35,377 nucleotides of DNA, taken from Bacteriovoracaceae bacterium. GTDB taxonomy: Bacteria; Bdellovibrionota; Bacteriovoracia; Bacteriovoracales; Bacteriovoracaceae. Below, piece by piece: positions 9,974 to 18,091 of this stretch; the stretch's first letter is position 1, and the number at the start of each line of letters is the position of its first letter. The notes below the pieces were generated by a model that made no database searches, had not been told where the DNA came from, and worked only from the letters and a program-made list of their open reading frames with translations. Position numbers and translations under genes: made by a program. The stretch spans positions 1 through 35,377 of the forward strand of contig CANFHC010000031.1 in the NCBI GenBank assembly GCA_947446575.1, in the 5' to 3' direction.

Positions 9974-10432
9974 ATGATGAGAGCATTAGTTTTAATTTTT
10001 GTTTTAAGTATTTTGGGAGCCTGCTCTAAAAAAGTGGAACATCCTGAACTTAAATACACGATTGAAGAATTCGATGCTCTCTCGCATGAAACAAGTTTAA
10101 ATCATGAAAAAGGTGAAGGAGAATTAAAATTCTCGGACTATTCCCCAGGAGTAAATAGACTTGAATCTAAAGCTCTTGTTTACAAAAGACTTTCGTTTTT
10201 TGCAGTTGAATTTGAAACATTAGAAGAAGCAAAAAAAGAAGCCTATCGCCTCAATCAATATTACTCACGCAATTGGCTTTTTGATCATGTTCAAGGCGAG
10301 CCGATTTTAGAAGATTATGTTATCGAAACTTTTAAGGCCATAAATCCTAAAAGAGAAATTCAACGAGTACCAAAAAAGCATGAGGCCACTCATGGCAAAG
10401 CTGCCCACGGCGAAGCTCCAGCTCATCACTAA
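9974..10432 (+). CDS. Small lipoprotein, function unknown
   Basis: A 152-residue protein with a lipoprotein signal: hydrophobic VLIFVLSIL, then lipobox LGAC with Cys17 as the lipidated residue. The mature part is mixed charged, and the tail is His/Ala-rich (THGKAAHGEAPAHH), possibly metal-binding. It begins 3 bases after the DEAD-box stop with no separate ribosome site of note, so translation may be coupled. Its stop overlaps that of the convergent haemoglobin gene by 4 bases. No family recognised. Confidence 0.75.
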   Translation: MMRALVLIFVLSILGACSKKVEHPELKYTIEEFDALSHETSLNHEKGEGELKFSDYSPGVNRLESKALVYKRLSFFAVEFETLEEAKKEAYRLNQYYSRNWLFDHVQGEPILEDYVIETFKAINPKREIQRVPKKHEATHGKAAHGEAPAHH

Positions 10433-10821
10433 AAATTGCCAGTAAACATTTGTGGGTGTGATTTAAATCTTAATTCAAACATGGCTATTCTTTGTTTCCA
10501 AAGCGCATTAATCTCTTTAATTTGCGGTTGATCAACTTCTGCTTCAAGTGAGTCGAGTGTTTGATGAAAAAGCACAATCCATCTTCCCAATTCACCCGGC
10601 TTGATATGAAGTTTCAGGTGAGTAAATAGCAATTGAAAGGGGCCGTTGATCGGAACTGAAGTTGTCCCTGTTAATTGCATTTCCCAAAAAGAAGTAATTC
10701 GCTCTAGGTGGGGACCAAGAACTTCTGGGTCACTAAATTTAGTGAAGTGATAACCAATTAAAACGTCATTCGTAGCTTTTCTATAAAAGGCCTCTACTAC
10801 TGTATAGATCAATTCGCGCAT
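10429..10821 (-). CDS. Group III truncated haemoglobin
   Basis: A 130-residue single-domain globin. The pattern LIYTVVEAFYRKATND, then HLERITSFWEMQL, then LFTHLKLHIKPGELGRWIVL matches group III truncated haemoglobins (Campylobacter Ctb type). His68 in THLKL is the candidate haem-ligating proximal histidine, and Trp81 in GRWIVLF is the conserved G-helix tryptophan. Members bind O2 or NO and are linked to nitrosative stress or microaerobic O2 handling. The gene stands alone on the minus strand, tail-to-tail with the lipoprotein gene. The family assignment is good; the physiological ligand is inferred. Confidence 0.85.
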   Translation of the reverse strand: MRELIYTVVEAFYRKATNDVLIGYHFTKFSDPEVLGPHLERITSFWEMQLTGTTSVPINGPFQLLFTHLKLHIKPGELGRWIVLFHQTLDSLEAEVDQPQIKEINALWKQRIAMFELRFKSHPQMFTGNF

Positions 10822-10921
10822 CTAAACCCTCAAAATCCTAAAACTTACTAAAAAGGTAAACTTTCCATTTTAATATCCGATAGGACTACTAAAGTACAAA
10901 CGATTTTTATGGGTAAAGATT

Positions 10922-11587
10922 ATGGGAAAACACCATTTTTGGAAAGTCACTCTGGGTTTAATGATTTTGAGTTTAGAAGCAAGCGCAGGAGTTGCCCAAA
11001 TCGGCACACTTTCGGAAGGTGCTTGTTGGTATGAAAATAAAGAGCTCATAAAAGTAGCAAGCTTTAACGAGAAAACGGCTTATTTGGGCACTAAAGAGCA
11101 AATAGAGGCCAATTTGGAAAGCTTGATGATCGATACTCAACATCACAAAATTAACGACGTGAAATTGTCCCTGCATTGTGGTGGGTATGGTGCAAGTCTG
11201 GTGGCCCGAGTGAACACAGAGTCTAATGCCTTTTGTCTGTGGACTAGATTTGAAAAAGGCAAACTAGCTTTGCGAAGTATTGGAGTCGTAAGTGATTCTA
11301 AATCAACTGATCTTTGTGATGGATACAAGTGGGGAGAGCTCATTTTAGGAGTGAACTCAATTGATTCGATTTCTGAGCTTCAAAGTCCAAAGTGGGCATC
11401 AGTCATAAAAGAAGTAACTCCCATTACAGGGAAAACTTATAAAATTAAACTCGTTAAAGAATATGAATTCAAAGAATCAGAAGCGATTAATTTATTAGAA
11501 GAGAACTTCACGGGTAAAAACTTTATTCGCTATATTGAGTTCAATGATTACCGTCATCCCATTGGTGAATATGTACCCTTAAAATAA
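10922..11587 (+). CDS. Secreted protein of unknown function
   Basis: A 221-residue protein with a signal peptide (hydrophobic VTLGLMILSL, probable cleavage after EASA). The mature protein has four cysteines (C35-WYEN, LHCGG, AFCLW, DLCDG) that could form two disulphides in the periplasm. No recognised domain. It is a single gene ending in a strong bidirectional terminator shared with the convergent DksA-like gene. Confidence 0.65.
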   Translation: MGKHHFWKVTLGLMILSLEASAGVAQIGTLSEGACWYENKELIKVASFNEKTAYLGTKEQIEANLESLMIDTQHHKINDVKLSLHCGGYGASLVARVNTESNAFCLWTRFEKGKLALRSIGVVSDSKSTDLCDGYKWGELILGVNSIDSISELQSPKWASVIKEVTPITGKTYKIKLVKEYEFKESEAINLLEENFTGKNFIRYIEFNDYRHPIGEYVPLK

Positions 11588-11615
11588 AAAAGCCTACGTG
11601 TGAAGTAGGCTTTTT
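11587..11615. terminator. Bidirectional intrinsic terminator
   Basis: AAAAAGCCTAC (11587-11597) and GTAGGCTTTTT (11605-11615) form a perfect 11-bp stem with a 7-base loop. U-runs arise on both strands, so it serves both the secreted-protein gene (ending at 11587) and the convergent DksA-like gene. Confidence 0.9.
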
Positions 11616-11650
11616 ATCATTTCAAATGTTTAAATTTTAAAATGTGTATA

Positions 11651-12079
11651 TTATCTTTGTGTGTCGTGTAGAGCTCTACCAAGTGACTTCGATTTTTTAT
11701 CATAGAAGTTGTTGTTTTCTGCATGTTCTGCTTCTTCTTTGCAAGCAATACAAAGTTCAGCTGTTAAACGTGCATTTAGTCTTTCATATCCGATTTCGCC
11801 ATCACACTCTTCACACAGTCCGTATGTTCCGCGGTTGATAGCATCGAGAGACTTATTTACTTTTTTCAAGAAAAAGTTTTCGCGATTAATGAAGCGAATA
11901 TCATGTGAAGTTTGTGTGTTTACACTTGCTTCATCTAATGGATCAGATAGTTCGTTCTTGTCGAGTTGATACTTTTCTTCTTCAAGCTTTTTATTTGAGA
12001 TTCTTTCTTTCTCAGAAAACAGCTGATCTTTCAAAGTCGCGATTTGCTTGTCGGTGAGGTATGCGTTTTCTCTCTTCAT
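11651..12079 (-). CDS. DksA/TraR-family zinc-finger regulator
   Basis: A 142-residue RNA polymerase secondary-channel factor. Residues about 10-80 form a helical coiled coil whose tip carries DPLDEA (46-51), the DxxDxA motif needed by E. coli DksA. The C-terminal finger has C89, C92, C110 and C113 (C-x2-C-x17-C-x2-C) with the typical GTYGLCEECDGEIGYERLNA context. Such proteins, with ppGpp, repress rRNA and activate amino-acid promoters. The gene has a perfect AAGGAG site and ends at the shared terminator. Whether it is the main DksA or a paralogue cannot be told from this window. Confidence 0.92.
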   Translation of the reverse strand: MKRENAYLTDKQIATLKDQLFSEKERISNKKLEEEKYQLDKNELSDPLDEASVNTQTSHDIRFINRENFFLKKVNKSLDAINRGTYGLCEECDGEIGYERLNARLTAELCIACKEEAEHAENNNFYDKKSKSLGRALHDTQR

Positions 12080-12251
12080 TCTTACTCCTTAAAAAATCTA
12101 CTGCGTAAAAAAACCTTCAATAGTTCGGCAGTGGCAAGCATTACTAAAAAACTATAAATTTCGTTGAAATCACAATACAGATAGCGGAGTAATCTAGTAA
12201 ATTATTAAAATCTAACAAAGCTTAACATCTTTGATTTTCAGAGCGAAAAGC

Positions 12252-12626
12252 TTACTTAATAGAAGCTTCGCAGTAAGGGCAAAACTGCCAAAATTGTAAA
12301 TCGATTTCATGCTTACATGAAGCACAAACGTGTAGACACTCAAGGTCGACAAAGTCTTCGCCACCCATAAAAAGCTCTTTTCTCATAGCTCGTATAGTGA
12401 TGGGATGTGCGCGAAAGCGATTGGGGCGCAGTGGATCTGGAATAAATTTAGCTGGGGCAATACTTGTATCAGGTAAGATATTGACCTGATGTGTTTCGTG
12501 ATAATTTTCATTAAACAAAGGAAGATTTGCTGCATTCTTATAGGATTTCAGTTTTTCAAATTGTGATTGGGGATCGTGACGCTCTTGTAGAAATTTTCTG
12601 ATCTCTGCATCTTTGTTAGTACTCAT
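12252..12626 (-). CDS. Zinc-ribbon protein, translationally coupled
   Basis: About 124 residues if started at the ATG whose ATGA overlaps the upstream gene's TGA stop (12623-12626). A GGGAG lies 11 bases before it, whereas a longer start at 12644 has no ribosome site. The N-terminal part is charged, with an ERHDPQSQFEKLKSYKNAA segment. The C-terminus is a zinc ribbon, CASC - x14 - CPYC. The middle has a DPLRPNRFRAHP segment. Probably a cytoplasmic adaptor coupled to the upstream helical protein. No named family. Confidence 0.7.
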   Translation of the reverse strand: MSTNKDAEIRKFLQERHDPQSQFEKLKSYKNAANLPLFNENYHETHQVNILPDTSIAPAKFIPDPLRPNRFRAHPITIRAMRKELFMGGEDFVDLECLHVCASCKHEIDLQFWQFCPYCEASIK

Positions 12627-13168
12627 AAACGCATTTTCTCCCATTGCTTTTCTAATAGTTCAACAATTTGAAAAGTAGATTTTTGGTGACGATTGAAAAA
12701 ATTTAACAAATTAGGTTTCAATGATTGCACTTCTTTTTTAAGTCGCATTGAAAGCGGACCCATTGATTCAATCGTTCGCAATGTCCACTCTAATACTTCT
12801 GGATTTTTACTTTTCAAAAGATTTTTTAATAAATCAAAATAGGCAGCTGGAATCATGACACCGGATTTAAGAGCTTCATTCACAACGTGTTTTTGAGAAG
12901 CAGCGAGGGTGTAAATCAAAAGATCGCCCTCTTTAAGTTTTGCGATAGTTTCAAAAAATAATTCATTAAACTCTGCACTCATATTTTGGGTATTATCTAA
13001 AATGCAGAGAATCTGCTCTAGTTTTTTTTCATCGATAGAGCTTCCTGCTATGGCTTCCGTCCAGGCCGCTTTAAGCTCGATGACTAGCTCAACAGATAGC
13101 TTTATTAGTGGGCGTTCGTGGCGCTTTAATTTAAGAATTGTTTCTTGATATAGCTCTTGATAGTTCAT
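12623..13168 (-). CDS. Alpha-helical protein of unknown function
   Basis: A 181-residue soluble protein, almost entirely predicted helix, with repeated Leu/Ile/Glu heptad-like spacing. It has no signal peptide and no membrane segment. Stretches such as LLKNLLKSKNPEVLEWTLRT look like HEAT/ARM-type helical pairs, but too few units are visible for a firm call. It is the first gene of a two-gene unit with the zinc-ribbon protein (4-base overlap). It is divergent from queE, with 126 bases between them. Confidence 0.65.
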   Translation of the reverse strand: MNYQELYQETILKLKRHERPLIKLSVELVIELKAAWTEAIAGSSIDEKKLEQILCILDNTQNMSAEFNELFFETIAKLKEGDLLIYTLAASQKHVVNEALKSGVMIPAAYFDLLKNLLKSKNPEVLEWTLRTIESMGPLSMRLKKEVQSLKPNLLNFFNRHQKSTFQIVELLEKQWEKMRL

Positions 13169-13294
13169 TCCCTTATTTTGCTACAGAAGGGCACAGAAAT
13201 AAAGCACTGTCTGCCTGTGGGATTTGGTCAAATACTCTGAATTTTCTACACTCTAAATTGACGATTATGCCCTCTAGGGGTAAGACCTTAAATT

Positions 13295-14005
13295 ATGATC
13301 ACAAATCACCTTATAAATTCTATTTACCGAGCGACCGAAGGAGAAGGGGTCTTTTTAGGACGGCCGCAAATTTTCGTGCGCTACCAAGGGTGTGCGATTG
13401 GTTGCCTTAACTGTGATTCAAAAGATACTTGGGATTTCACAGAAGATATGGGGCAAAGCCTAGAAGCCGTTATGGAGCAAATCCAAAAAGTTGGTTTTAA
13501 TGGGGCCATTAAAAATGTTTCTATTACTGGCGGGGATCCGCTTCATCCAGCTCATGTTCCGCACGTTCTTGCTCTCGTCAAATTATTAAAAGAAAAAAAA
13601 TACTATATTAATCTAGAAGCTGCTGGCTCTAGAGTCGTCGATGAAATTTTTGATTTAGTAGACTATGTGAGCTTTGATTTTAAAACTCCTTCAACAGGTG
13701 TGAAAACTCCTCTTAAAAATATTTCTAAAATGATTGCTCAGTATCCGGGGAAATTTCAGGTAAAGGCCGTTATTGCTGATAAGTTTGATTTTTCAACGAC
13801 GCTTGAAGCTTATAAAATGCTCGCCAGTGAAGATAAAGGAATGCCTTTCCCATGGGTACTAACTCCTTGTTACAATACTAATGAAGAATTTCCTTTAGAA
13901 AGATTTACTCAAGCGCTTTCATGGAATGAAGAGCAGGGCGGACTTTTTAGAGTCATCGGTCAGCAACATAAATGGATCTTTGGTCCAGATAAAAAACAAG
14001 TTTGA
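13295..14005 (+). CDS. queE: 7-carboxy-7-deazaguanine synthase (radical SAM)
   Basis: A 236-residue radical SAM enzyme that turns 6-carboxy-tetrahydropterin into CDG on the way to preQ0 and queuosine. The N-terminus has NSIYRATEGEGVFLGRPQIF and the cluster motif QGCAIGCLNC with C33, C37 and C40. The SAM glycine motif reads TGGDP (78-82), where most members have GGEP. It is short, as expected for QueE. No ribosome site is evident before the ATG. A weak TTGACG (13258-13263) sits so close to the start that a nearly leaderless mRNA is possible. It pairs functionally with tgt elsewhere in the window. Confidence 0.93.
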   Translation: MITNHLINSIYRATEGEGVFLGRPQIFVRYQGCAIGCLNCDSKDTWDFTEDMGQSLEAVMEQIQKVGFNGAIKNVSITGGDPLHPAHVPHVLALVKLLKEKKYYINLEAAGSRVVDEIFDLVDYVSFDFKTPSTGVKTPLKNISKMIAQYPGKFQVKAVIADKFDFSTTLEAYKMLASEDKGMPFPWVLTPCYNTNEEFPLERFTQALSWNEEQGGLFRVIGQQHKWIFGPDKKQV

Positions 14006-14176
14006 ACAAGTTTTAAGGCATTTTTGCCTAAGTCCACTTACCAAAAAAAACAAACGCTATCTGAATAAGCTGTGTGGAAAAAGTTTATTCAAGTTAAGTG
14101 ATTGTCTAGCTGAAAGTAAGACACTTCTTGCTACATTTGCATTTCAATTAGTTTAAAGATTAGCTAAAATACCCTT

Positions 14177-14653
14177 ATGGACGATAAAAAACCAAAACCT
14201 ATTGATGTGAATAATATTAATCTTGAGTTAATGAAACTTAAGGTCACCGATATGCCATCATTGCTAGAGTATGCTCACACTGTTGGTGGATTTGCTATTG
14301 TCCCGACTAATGAAGGGCAAATCAAAAGTCATGCTCGCGATGCTATGAAGGAGCAAACTGAAGAGCAATTGAGTCTTATTTTTGAACAAATGAAAACGTT
14401 GGCCCGCCAAGTTCAAGATATAAAAAAACGAGTTTATGTTTCGGATCTTATTTATAATGTGCAAATGACTTTCACTCCCTTAGTTGGGAAAATTTATTAT
14501 CTTTATGAAATGCCTGAAGGAAAAAGATACTTGTCTCTCATTTCTCCCAAAGAGTGGGGGGACAAAATGGATGGGCAAGCGTATATCGCGGAAGTTCGTC
14601 TCAATGCGGATCATACTTGGAAAGTTATTCATTCGAGCATTGAATTTGATTAA
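14177..14653 (+). CDS. DUF2452 family protein
   Basis: A 158-residue cytoplasmic protein. The central helical segment, the IYNVQMTFTPLVGKIYYLYE segment, and RYLSLISPKEWG followed by LNADHTWKVI are the recognisable DUF2452 pattern. No function is established for the family. It stands alone after queE and overlaps the stop of the convergent membrane-anchored gene by 4 bases (TTAA, 14650-14653). Confidence 0.8.
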   Translation: MDDKKPKPIDVNNINLELMKLKVTDMPSLLEYAHTVGGFAIVPTNEGQIKSHARDAMKEQTEEQLSLIFEQMKTLARQVQDIKKRVYVSDLIYNVQMTFTPLVGKIYYLYEMPEGKRYLSLISPKEWGDKMDGQAYIAEVRLNADHTWKVIHSSIEFD

Positions 14654-15318
14654 GCTTCAAAATGTATTTTTAATTTCAATAACAAGTCAGAAATTGTTTT
14701 TAACTGCTCTTCTAGCATTGCTGGATTTTCATAAACATCCTCAGATAAACAAATGTATCTAAGAACATTTTTTCTTTTAATCAAAAAATTTAAGATATGA
14801 AATTCATGAGCAATACATAAGTGAGCAAAGTTTTTTTGAAATAATTTGGATGTTGCAATCGCAAGCTCTGGTTCAGAATTAAGAACTTGCTTTATTTTAT
14901 CGAGTATTTCTTCATTTTGAGATCCGATTAAAAAATCAAACCCTGAAATAGAAACCACTTTGTGGGGTGGCAGTCGCAGAAAATTTCCAGTTGTATATTT
15001 ACTTGATTCCGCGTTTCCCAATATTATTTTCGGGCATGATTCAACATAACTCCAAAGCACCGGAAAACTTCCACCAACGTTTGTTGATATACCAGCTCCA
15101 CGAGCAATGCGAGAAATATTAAATATCGCTTTATTGTATGAAAATTGAATTGTTCCTAAAGGCATAAAAAATTTTGCATTAAAATAATTTAGAAACTTGA
15201 GGTATTTCTTTTTTTCTTTCAGAGGTTTTAAAACAAAAAGAATAAACATGAAAAAGATAAAGAAGAAAAGAATAATTCCAAAGGGAGAAAAAAGTATTTC
15301 TATTAGAGCTTCACTCAC
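14650..15318 (-). CDS. Membrane-anchored protein of unknown function
   Basis: About 222 residues if the start is the GTG at 15318, whose GTGA overlaps the TGA stop of the upstream SprT/DUF2786 gene. ATGs at 15351 and 15336 would give a larger overlap. No start has a strong ribosome site, so coupling decides it. A single strong membrane helix (FGIILFFFIFFMFILFVL) lies near the N-terminus, followed by a basic stop-transfer stretch (LKEKKKYLK) and a soluble cytoplasmic-type domain of about 180 residues. No family recognised. Co-transcription with the upstream gene is likely. Confidence 0.65.
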   Translation of the reverse strand: MSEALIEILFSPFGIILFFFIFFMFILFVLKPLKEKKKYLKFLNYFNAKFFMPLGTIQFSYNKAIFNISRIARGAGISTNVGGSFPVLWSYVESCPKIILGNAESSKYTTGNFLRLPPHKVVSISGFDFLIGSQNEEILDKIKQVLNSEPELAIATSKLFQKNFAHLCIAHEFHILNFLIKRKNVLRYICLSEDVYENPAMLEEQLKTISDLLLKLKIHFEA

Positions 15319-16709
15319 TTTTTCGCCGCAATACATTCGTGATTCACACATTTTGCCAAAGTTTTCCCTTGGGACATTTCATCCCAAGTCGCACAACTAA
15401 TTGCCGCTCCTTCAATTCGATAACATTTTGAAGCAACATCAAAAAACTTAATATGAGCAGCTTCAAGTGGATGCCCACAAGGATTTGGGACAATTTTGCA
15501 ATCTTCATCTTTAGAGCAATCAAGCCATGATGGATTATTGTTTCGACAAGCACTTCCATGCGCAGATAGAGATGTGAGTATGAACAGGAAAAAGAAAGAA
15601 TTCAAAAGAAATTGTTTTGAAGAGCTTCCAGAATTGAGTGCTGGCTTAATGGAGAGGCTTGATCCTTTCACTTTTCCTGCATTATGAGCATCCGCATTGT
15701 GCATTCCAGCTGAGAGACTTGAATGACCAATTCTTGGATAAACAATTCTTAAATTTTTCTGAATATTTTTTTCTATTGCTACAAGTTCAGATCCGCTTGC
15801 GATCGTTGATTTTTGTTTTTGAATTTTTTCCACGTATCCTTTTGCCACACCATTAAAGAATGAATTCTTGCTAGATGTACCTTTTAGTTTTGGATTTTCT
15901 TTTTGAGTTTGTTTCCAAATAACTTCTAGTTCATGATCTAGAAAATTGGCGACGTAATCTGCAAGTTCTACTGATGTTCTATCTCCAATGACTTCAAGAT
16001 AAAAAATCCCACGGCCGTGATTAAAAACGGGCGAGACAAAAAAAGTTTTTAAGATTTCATAGATGGCCACATGTTTGGCACTTTTTCTGGAAGCCTCTAA
16101 AACGCGTTTGACATAAACAATTTCTTCAGTCGATTGAGCAGACTTACTTAAATCTAAATTGTGCTCTAAAAGGAGTTGATTCGCTTTAAGAGTCGCCAAT
16201 TCTCGCTCATGCGTATTATCAGAAGAGGCGAGAGCAAGTAATTTTTTTATACGACTCAATAGCCTTTCAGTTTTTTCGTTTTCAATTTCTACGCGGTCAT
16301 TTTCCAAATCAATATTGGCGTAGGCCCCATAAACTTCTGGGCCCCATCCAAAACTAATGCAAGCCTTGTGAAATTCTTCTCCATGCAAAACTTGTGGACC
16401 GTATAAAAGGTAGCACACGAAATGTGCGAGCTCGTGACGGATGACGTTTTTTAAAACTTCAGTTTTAGCGAGATACATAAGCTTTTTTGAAAGCCCTAAT
16501 TCGTAAGAGCGAGAATCGAAATAACCTAAACGGGAGTTGTCTTCGAAGACGACGATATTGAGAGGGTAGAGAATGCCTTTATAAAAAATTCGGCTTCTCT
16601 CCATTTTAAGACCCATTTCAGCGTTCACGATCTCGCGTGCGAGAATACGAACTCGAGTAATAAAAACTGAAATGGTTTCTGAATGTAAAAACATAGAAGG
16701 AGCATACAC
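15315..16709 (-). CDS. SprT-like/DUF2786 protein fused to signal peptide and eight-cysteine domain
   Basis: A 464-residue open frame with three parts. Residues 1-130 are SprT-like: HELAH (92-96) with HGEEFH (109-114) gives the zinc-metalloprotease-type site. Residues about 145-360 match DUF2786 and its C-terminal partner domain, starting KTERLLSRIKKLLALASSD and ending in the family-like GKVKGSSLSIKPALNSG. Residues 365-387 are a hydrophobic segment ending SLSAHGSA, a convincing signal peptide. It is followed by a 77-residue domain with cysteines at 388, 398, 404, 411, 429, 439, 454 and 459, typical of secreted eight-cysteine proteins. No start codon with a ribosome site was seen for the last part. 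Either two genes have fused through a lost stop, or the protein is a real chimera. There is no clear ribosome site at the ATG. Confidence 0.8.
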   Translation of the reverse strand: MYAPSMFLHSETISVFITRVRILAREIVNAEMGLKMERSRIFYKGILYPLNIVVFEDNSRLGYFDSRSYELGLSKKLMYLAKTEVLKNVIRHELAHFVCYLLYGPQVLHGEEFHKACISFGWGPEVYGAYANIDLENDRVEIENEKTERLLSRIKKLLALASSDNTHERELATLKANQLLLEHNLDLSKSAQSTEEIVYVKRVLEASRKSAKHVAIYEILKTFFVSPVFNHGRGIFYLEVIGDRTSVELADYVANFLDHELEVIWKQTQKENPKLKGTSSKNSFFNGVAKGYVEKIQKQKSTIASGSELVAIEKNIQKNLRIVYPRIGHSSLSAGMHNADAHNAGKVKGSSLSIKPALNSGSSSKQFLLNSFFFLFILTSLSAHGSACRNNNPSWLDCSKDEDCKIVPNPCGHPLEAAHIKFFDVASKCYRIEGAAISCATWDEMSQGKTLAKCVNHECIAAKK

Positions 16710-16796
16710 TTTTGATGATCAATATTCAAAACTGAAATAGATAAAGAATAAAAGAAGGAGATTGCTCTAATAAATAAACCTCATGGTAAGAGGGTT

Positions 16797-16907
16797 TTGA
16801 CACTGAAAGCTCTTGTGTTAATTTTTAAGATTTTGTAATTGCTTGTAACAATTCACAAATTACTTAAGAATTAATCTTTGGCAGGGGAGGAGTAATCCTC
16901 CCTTTTT
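16797..16907 (+). ncRNA. Candidate small RNA ending in an orphan terminator
   Basis: This lies in a 670-base stretch (16710-17383) with no convincing gene. TTGACA (16797-16802) is a perfect -35, but the -10 (TAATTT region, 16819-16824) is poor. A stem-loop follows: TTGTAATTG (16833-16841) pairs with CAATT-C-ACAA (16849-16858) with one bulge. The perfect terminator comes next (16885-16907). Expected RNA is about 75 bases. No ORF with a usable ribosome site ends at this terminator. Candidate only. Confidence 0.35.
16885..16907 (+). terminator. Orphan intrinsic terminator
   Basis: GGGAGGA (16885-16891), loop GTAA, TCCTCCC (16896-16902), then TTTTT. It is a textbook plus-strand terminator, yet the nearest upstream gene is on the minus strand. 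Confidence 0.85.
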
Positions 16908-17066
16908 CTTTGTATTAATAATCAAGAATTGATTTGGACTTCAGTAAATCAGTCACACCAGATGTATCTATATGATTAATGATTGAAATAAGCTTGAAAA
17001 TACATGAAGTCTTAAAAAATCGATAATAAATTGTTGAAAAAAATTTAAGCTTTGTTAAGATATAAA

Positions 17067-17115
17067 CTGGTGGATACAGATTGAAAAACTTGCAGGTTGT
17101 TTCTTCATCCACCAG
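17067..17115. other. Long hairpin in gene-free stretch
   Basis: CTGGTGGAT (17067-17075) pairs perfectly with ATCCACCAG (17107-17115). Inside it GAAAAAC and GTTGTTTC form a second stem with one bulge around a TTGCAG loop. The strand is unknown. It may belong to an RNA ending at the hairpin at 17260-17293. Confidence 0.4.
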
Positions 17116-17259
17116 AAAACTTCACAAATTCTTGATGAGCCTTTTCAGGCTTCTAACACAATGTCCATAATTTATTCTTGAAAGAAAAAATTTGAATGAG
17201 TGATTTTTCAGATTCGAAACCAATGATCATACAACCAAAATTTGAGCATAATTGCAAAG

Positions 17260-17293
17260 AATAAATAAGGGTCTATATTGACCCTTATTTATT
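17260..17293. terminator. Perfect 14-bp terminator-like hairpin
   Basis: AATAAATAAGGGTC (17260-17273) and GACCCTTATTTATT (17280-17293) form a perfect stem with a 6-base loop and T-rich 3' arms on both strands. On the minus strand it lies 90 bases after the small secreted gene and probably terminates it. On the plus strand it could end an RNA from 16908-17259. Confidence 0.65.
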
Positions 17294-17383
17294 TTGAAAT
17301 GTAGCTTACGAAGCAATTGTTGATAACGCAATAAGCGGTTTGGGTGATGAGTTTTTTTCGAGTGGAATTTTCCCAAAAACTTT

Positions 17384-17764
17384 CTATAATTGCGTACAGA
17401 ATTCTTCTAATCCTTTAAATGCCGAAACTGTTGTAGTCCAAACGGAATAATCAGTTTCTGATTTTACTTTGTTAAGTTCAATTTCAAAGTAGCCAGTTAT
17501 GGGGTGAGTTCCATCGAACAAGTAGCGAGCTTCAAAACTACTAACAACAACATATTGAAAAAGATCTTCAGGAGCAGAGTTTTTAATTTCAATTGTTTTA
17601 AGTTCACTGGCTGAAGAAACATGAGTGCAGTTGTTTTCAATATAACGCCCGATAATAGTTTTATCTTCTAAACTAAGGTCAGTTTTATTTTGAAATGTAA
17701 TTTGGCTGCTGGCAAAAGAGTTTGAAAAAACTAAAATCAATGCGATACAGATAAATGCCTTCAT
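17384..17764 (-). CDS. Small secreted protein of unknown function
   Basis: A 126-residue protein with a clear signal peptide (KAFICIALILVFSNSFA, cleavage likely before SSQI). The mature part is about 105 residues with two cysteines (NNC and the near-terminal EEFC), possibly one disulphide. A strong AAGGAG site precedes the ATG by 7 bases. No domain recognised. It is a single-gene unit, probably ended by the hairpin at 17260-17293. Confidence 0.65.
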   Translation of the reverse strand: MKAFICIALILVFSNSFASSQITFQNKTDLSLEDKTIIGRYIENNCTHVSSASELKTIEIKNSAPEDLFQYVVVSSFEARYLFDGTHPITGYFEIELNKVKSETDYSVWTTTVSAFKGLEEFCTQL

Positions 17765-17833
17765 AAGTACTCCTTAAAGAAATTTCTAATAGCGGTTAGG
17801 TACCATATTACTTCAAGAGCAAGTATTAAACTT

Positions 17834-18067
17834 ATGTTAGGATTTTGTTCAAAAAAGATCGACTACATAGATTTTAAAGCGATTGAAGATCTTAATGGCT
17901 TTGAGGTGCCCTTGGTTGCATATCTCTTCGTCTAAACATCCTAAATGAGGTCCGTGATCCTTTTCCTAAATTTAGAGTTCTTGGATCGTTGAGCGAAGAC
18001 TTTATGTGAATCAGGAGATTACGAACCATTACTTATTAATACAGCGATAACTTGTTTAAAATTTTCT
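17834..18067 (+). other. Possible degraded coding sequence
   Basis: Gene-free by ordinary criteria. Short open pieces in different frames look protein-like: IDYIDFKAIEDLNGF (from 17834, stop at 17933), and LNILNEVRDPFPKFRVLG in another frame (stop at 18007). They could be remnants of a frame-shifted gene next to the broken hydrolase. I cannot identify the ancestor. Confidence 0.2.
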
Positions 18068-18091
18068 GTTTGTTTAAGATTAGCGAAAGAA

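Noticed and set aside
9589-10059. 156-codon minus-strand open frame
   Set aside because: Mirror of the lysine-rich helicase tail and the lipoprotein gene; Phe/Leu-rich composition is the reverse complement of Lys codons.
16710-16725. TTGATGATCAA as an FNR box
   Set aside because: The half-sites are separated by one base instead of four.
16915-17112. 65-codon minus-strand frame
   Set aside because: GTG start without a ribosome site, AT-driven composition, and it overlaps the arm of the hairpin at 17067-17115.
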